A stretch of DNA of 8,666 bases from CAYWTX01 sp964461295 (GTDB lineage Bacteria; Planctomycetota; Phycisphaerae; SM23-33): contig CAYWTX010000130.1 of NCBI GenBank assembly GCA_964461295.1, positions 1 to 8,666 on the forward strand. The letters are read 5' to 3'. The translations under genes were made by a program, and so were the position numbers. Position 1 is the first letter of the stretch; each line of letters starts with the position of its first letter. Below are positions 6,580 through 8,666 of this stretch, in pieces. The notes below the pieces were generated by a model that was not told the DNA's origin, did not search any database, and saw nothing but the letters and a program-made list of their open reading frames with translations.

Positions 6580-7725
6580 TCACTTCAGCAGGCACTTCGG
6601 CCGCACGCAGTGGCCGAAGGAGCCGTGGTGCCGCCAGGGAAGCTTCTCGAAACCCGTGCCCGGCACGACCTCGCTGACGCACGCCAGCGTGAAGCCCCGG
6701 AAGATGGCGCTGCACGGGTCGGGTTCGTTCTCGGCCGTGGTGCACTGCACCCAGCCGAACTCGTTCCGCTTGCCGTACACGCCGCTGCTGTCCTGGTCGT
6801 ACTCAAGGAAACTGCCGGAGGAGCGGTCCCATGTGTGCAGCGTCCAAGGCAGCAGACGTTCCATCGCGGCCCGCACCTGGCTTTCCCGGATGTTGTACTG
6901 CCGGCTGAGCGTGACCACCGCGTCGGCGCAGTCCATGTCGGGGCAGCACCCGCCGCCGAAGTGCCCCTGCTTGTTCTGGATCGACAGCGAACTGTCGATC
7001 ATCAACTCGGGGTTGGGCACCTCGCGGTCGAACATCCAGTACACCATCAGCGTGTGATAGCCGCCGTACTGCTGGTGCGTGACGGGATGCCCGCCCACGA
7101 TGTCCCACCAGCCGGTCTTCTTGTTCTGGTTTTCCTTCATCCAGTCGAAAAACCAGTCCATCGCGTCGAGGTTCGACTGGTTCTTGGTGACGCGCCAGTC
7201 GTGCCCGACCAGGCAGCCGATGTCGTACGTCCAGTTGCCGGCCACCCAGGGGTTGAGCTGCCACGGCAGGCCGAGGATGAACTGCCGCATGCCTTCGGGC
7301 GTGAAGAGCTGCCGCGTCTTGTTCACGGGGTACTTGCACACGCCCCCGAGCAGGTCCACCGACGTCATGATGAACGTGCTGGAATGCCAGAACAGCAACT
7401 CGTCGGTGTGCTTGGCGCTGAGACGCTCCTGGCTCTTGAAGGTCGGGTCGATGTACAGGCCGGTCTGCTCGTCCTGGCCGTCGATGAGGTACTGCCGCCA
7501 CTGCTTCTTCTGGTCGCTCGGGAGGGAATCGAGGTCGTCCAGCAGGTAGCGGGTCATGGCCACGAAGGCCGACGCCCAGTAGGTGGGCTGCCTGCCGCGG
7601 CCGAAGCGGTACACGCCGTAGACGGGCGCGTCCTTGACGCGCAGCGATTCGCAGTAGCGCAGGATCCCCGCGCGCAGTTCCTCGGGCTTGACGGTGATGT
7701 CCATGGGTCGAACAGCAGCAGCCAT
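6580..7725 (-). CDS. Unrecognised protein with QW-like alpha/alpha repeats
   Basis: A 381-residue protein I cannot name. It has repeated helix-turn units ending in a Q-x(2-4)-G-aromatic motif: 'YLIDGQDEQTGLYIDP' near 80-94, 'WMKENQNKKTGWWDI' near 195-209 and 'SIQNKQGHFGGG' near 248-259. These recall the QW-type repeats of alpha/alpha-toroid proteins such as terpenoid cyclases and some glycosidases, so an alpha/alpha-barrel fold is my inference. The third unit runs into 'CCPDMDCADAVV' (260-271), whose clustered acids and cysteines could form an active or metal site. Many tryptophans and histidines (for example 'WQLNPWVAGNWTYDIGCLVGHDW') point to an enzyme binding a ring-shaped substrate. There is no signal peptide or membrane segment, so it is probably cytosolic. 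The ATG at 7725 is chosen because AAGGAG (7735-7740) lies 9 bases upstream; a TTG at 7734 would overlap that site closely. Confidence 0.8.
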   Translation of the reverse strand: MAAAVRPMDITVKPEELRAGILRYCESLRVKDAPVYGVYRFGRGRQPTYWASAFVAMTRYLLDDLDSLPSDQKKQWRQYLIDGQDEQTGLYIDPTFKSQERLSAKHTDELLFWHSSTFIMTSVDLLGGVCKYPVNKTRQLFTPEGMRQFILGLPWQLNPWVAGNWTYDIGCLVGHDWRVTKNQSNLDAMDWFFDWMKENQNKKTGWWDIVGGHPVTHQQYGGYHTLMVYWMFDREVPNPELMIDSSLSIQNKQGHFGGGCCPDMDCADAVVTLSRQYNIRESQVRAAMERLLPWTLHTWDRSSGSFLEYDQDSSGVYGKRNEFGWVQCTTAENEPDPCSAIFRGFTLACVSEVVPGTGFEKLPWRHHGSFGHCVRPKCLLK

Positions 7726-7734
7726 CGGGATCAA

Positions 7735-7740
7735 CTCCTT
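7735..7740 (-). promoter_or_regulatory. Ribosome binding site fixing the 7725 start
   Basis: CTCCTT on the plus strand reads AAGGAG on the minus strand, 9 bases before the ATG at 7723-7725. It favours this ATG over the in-frame TTG at 7732-7734. Confidence 0.7.
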
Positions 7741-7745
7741 GGTGA

Positions 7746-7862
7746 ATGCCTCTGGGCAAACAGGAAATCGCCGCCCGGACGCTCGTGCGCGGCGAGAAGA
7801 ACATCATCCTCTCCGATGCCCGGCGAATCAAGAGCGACCTTGGCGGGGGTCCACGACCGTAG
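7746..7862 (+). pseudogene. Short coding-like fragment, possible gene remnant
   Basis: A plus-strand frame from ATG 7746 to TAG 7860-7862 encodes 38 residues ('LGKQEIAARTLVRGEKN' then 'IILSDARRIKSDLGGG'). About four fifths of its codons end in G or C and the peptide looks protein-like, with helix-compatible spacing. There is no Shine-Dalgarno sequence, and a stop codon sits directly before the ATG. It ends 13 bases before the palindromic element at 7876 and is in the same frame as the fragment beyond that element. I do not recognise a family. It may be the remains of a gene broken by the element, a tiny gene, or chance. Confidence 0.3.
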
Positions 7863-7875
7863 CTGCGCCTTGGCC

Positions 7876-8078
7876 TCTTCAGCCTGAAGGGCTGAGATAT
7901 GGCAGCCCAGGGCAACGCCCTGGGAAGGCGTATCCGAAGAGGGCGAAGCCCTGGAAGGGCGAAAGAGGCCGTTGCCCGGGCGGGCAGTTCTTGCGCCCTT
8001 TCAGGGCTTGTTGCTTTGGGACATCCATTCCCAGGGCGTTGCCCTGGGCTGTCATATCTCAGCCCTTCAGGCTGAAGA
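7876..8078. repeat. 203-base nested palindromic element, dispersed-repeat type
   Basis: Outer arms 7876-7926 and 8028-8078 are 51 bases each and complementary at all but one position; that position (G7902 against T8052) would still pair as a G-U wobble in RNA. Each arm contains its own hairpin, CCCAGGGC-AAC-GCCCTGGG in the left arm, and a CTTCAGCCTGAAG palindrome. An inner pair, 7946-7966 and 7989-8009, is complementary at 19 of 21 positions, with one of the two differences again a G-U wobble. I recall sequences of this type (GGGCTGAGATATG with CCCAGGGC) as multi-copy intergenic repeats in planctomycetes, possibly mobilised by REP-associated Y1 transposases. That link is from memory and unverified. 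No transposase is present here. Confidence 0.85.
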
Positions 8079-8270
8079 AGCGAGGGAAGAAAACGGTCAA
8101 GGCACGCCATCCGCGGCGGCGAGGAGATTGCCCAACTGCTCATCGGCACCGACGAGCCGGGGCGGATCGCCGACGAATCGGCGATGGCCCTCACCGGCGA
8201 CGCCGCGCGCCTGCTCGACGCCCTCTTCCCCTCCCAGCAGCCGACCCTCGCCACGTGGGACACGTTCTGA
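8076..8270 (+). pseudogene. 3' fragment of a broken gene, possibly GNAT/SCP2-like C-terminus
   Basis: The plus frame ending at TGA 8268-8270 reads 'GGEEIAQLLIGTDEPGRIAD' and then 'TGDAARLLDALFPSQQP' and 'TLATWDTF'. From about 8103 on nearly every codon ends in G or C, a strong coding signal. There is no start codon before the ATG at codon 'SAM', so the 5' part is missing. The frame opens at the right edge of the palindromic element. The closing pattern (LL-x-G, GDAA-x-LL-x-x-LFP, W-D-x-F) reminds me of the C-terminal sterol-carrier-like domain of some GNAT acetyltransferases, but this family call is weak. It is most likely the tail of a gene truncated by the element or by deletion. Confidence 0.5.
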
Positions 8271-8278
8271 AACCGTCC

Positions 8279-8334
8279 CTGGCCGCCGCTGGCGGCCGGC
8301 AGGGCGACGGCAGCGCGGCCTCCGCAAGGCCGCG
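8279..8334. terminator. Two tandem GC-rich hairpins, possible transcription end
   Basis: GGCCGCC-GCT-GGCGGCC (8281-8297) and CGCGGCCT-CCGCA-AGGCCGCG (8314-8334) are two perfect short stems. They lie between the plus-strand fragment ending at 8270 and the minus-strand propeller gene ending at 8380. The position suits termination of either transcript, but neither stem is followed by a T run. Confidence 0.35.
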
Positions 8335-8379
8335 GGATCGCGGGCAGGTTGAAGACTCGCCGCGGCGACGATGCCCGCG

Positions 8380-8666
8380 CTACTTGTAGCTCGACGGGCG
8401 CAGGTCGTACACGGCCAGCAGGTTCCCCTGGCGGTGGAACAACCGCCCCTCCGCGATCACCGGGGCAACGTAGACTTCCTTCGTCCCCTTGGCCGGCGTG
8501 AACCGGCCTACCTCGGTCAGGCCCTCGGCGTCGGCGCGGAACAGCGTGATCATCGCCTGCTCCTGGTACAGCCCCGAACCGTCCGGCGGGCAGGAATTGT
8601 CCGTGCTCACCGCGTAGATGTGCCCGTCGGCCGCGATCAGCGACCGCGGCGTCCACGGCATCGGCG
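8380..8666 (-). CDS. PQQ-type beta-propeller protein, C-terminal part (5' end outside window)
   Basis: The last 94 residues of a protein whose frame stays open to the window edge; the ATG at 8661 is preceded by in-frame coding sequence and is probably internal. 'LIAADGHIYAVSTDN' and 'VYVAPVIAEGRLFHRQGNLL' followed by 'AVYDLR' show the alternating pattern of PQQ-binding-like (BamB-like) propeller blades: a small-residue strand, G-x-L/I-Y/F, then a short strand 'LLAVYDL'. Such proteins are common and often extracytoplasmic in planctomycetes, as quinoprotein-like enzymes or scaffolds. Catalytic features cannot be judged, since most of the protein is missing. It points toward the minus-strand gene at 6580-7725, but more than 650 bases of remnant and repeat lie between them, so a shared operon is unlikely. 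Confidence 0.7.
   Translation of the reverse strand, partial: PMPWTPRSLIAADGHIYAVSTDNSCPPDGSGLYQEQAMITLFRADAEGLTEVGRFTPAKGTKEVYVAPVIAEGRLFHRQGNLLAVYDLRPSSYK

Noticed and set aside
6277..7887. A plus-strand open frame of 536 codons over the aminotransferase end and the QW-like protein
   Set aside because: It runs across the inverted repeat and antisense to a gene with a good ribosome binding site. Its composition is that of a shadow frame.
7972..8389. Plus-strand open frames running through the palindromic element
   Set aside because: They are translations of the repeat and of the wrong frame of the gene remnant; third-position bias supports only the frame ending at 8270.
6803..8656. A minus-strand open frame of 617 codons covering the repeat element and part of the QW-like gene
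   Set aside because: It crosses the palindromic element and shadows two better-supported minus-strand genes in another frame; the translation is arginine- and proline-rich without motifs.
1..8666. CRISPR array, tRNA, rRNA, riboswitch or intact transposase
   Set aside because: I looked for regular direct repeats, tRNA-like arms, conserved rRNA stretches, cobalamin-box-like leader sequence and transposase motifs on both strands and saw none.

Overview
This GC-rich window most resembles a chromosomal segment of a planctomycete-like bacterium (Planctomycetota, possibly a Phycisphaerae-type lineage). The pointers are strong G/C preference at third codon positions, a large secreted carbohydrate-active enzyme, a PQQ-type beta-propeller protein, an unfamiliar cytosolic alpha/alpha-repeat protein, and a dispersed-type palindromic repeat of a kind I recall from planctomycete genomes. 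The taxonomic call is inference; there is no rRNA or other phylogenetic marker here.

Left part (1-2157): after a possible 3' end of a plus-strand gene (1-90) and a hairpin (99-139), three minus-strand genes form a tightly coupled operon transcribed from right to left. They are a HAD-family hydrolase (1390-2157), a stand-alone cobalamin-dependent methionine synthase activation-domain protein with a C-terminal cysteine cluster (714-1400), and a RimJ/RimL-type GNAT acetyltransferase (160-717). The genes overlap by 11 and 4 bases, which suggests translational coupling.

Middle part (2158-6424): a 307-base divergent promoter region separates the operon from two plus-strand genes. The first is a secreted multidomain protein of about 902 residues with a clan GH-A-like glycosidase core (2465-5173). 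The second is a DegT/DnrJ/EryC1/StrS sugar aminotransferase (5321-6424). Together they suggest polysaccharide breakdown next to nucleotide-sugar modification.

Right part (6425-8666): the aminotransferase converges on an unrecognised minus-strand protein with QW-like alpha/alpha repeats (6580-7725). The gap between them holds a 130-base inverted repeat with perfect 23-base arms. Upstream of that protein lies a 654-base stretch without an intact gene. It contains two coding-like fragments in the same frame (7746-7862 and 8076-8270) on either side of a 203-base nested palindromic element (7876-8078), which looks like decayed gene sequence carrying a repeat insertion. The window ends in the C-terminal part of a minus-strand PQQ-type beta-propeller protein.

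The best candidates for something undescribed are the operon linking a corrinoid-protein reactivator to a HAD enzyme with an altered motif I, the QW-like repeat protein, the glycosidase of unassigned family, and the two long inverted repeats. I see no CRISPR array, tRNA, rRNA or intact transposase.
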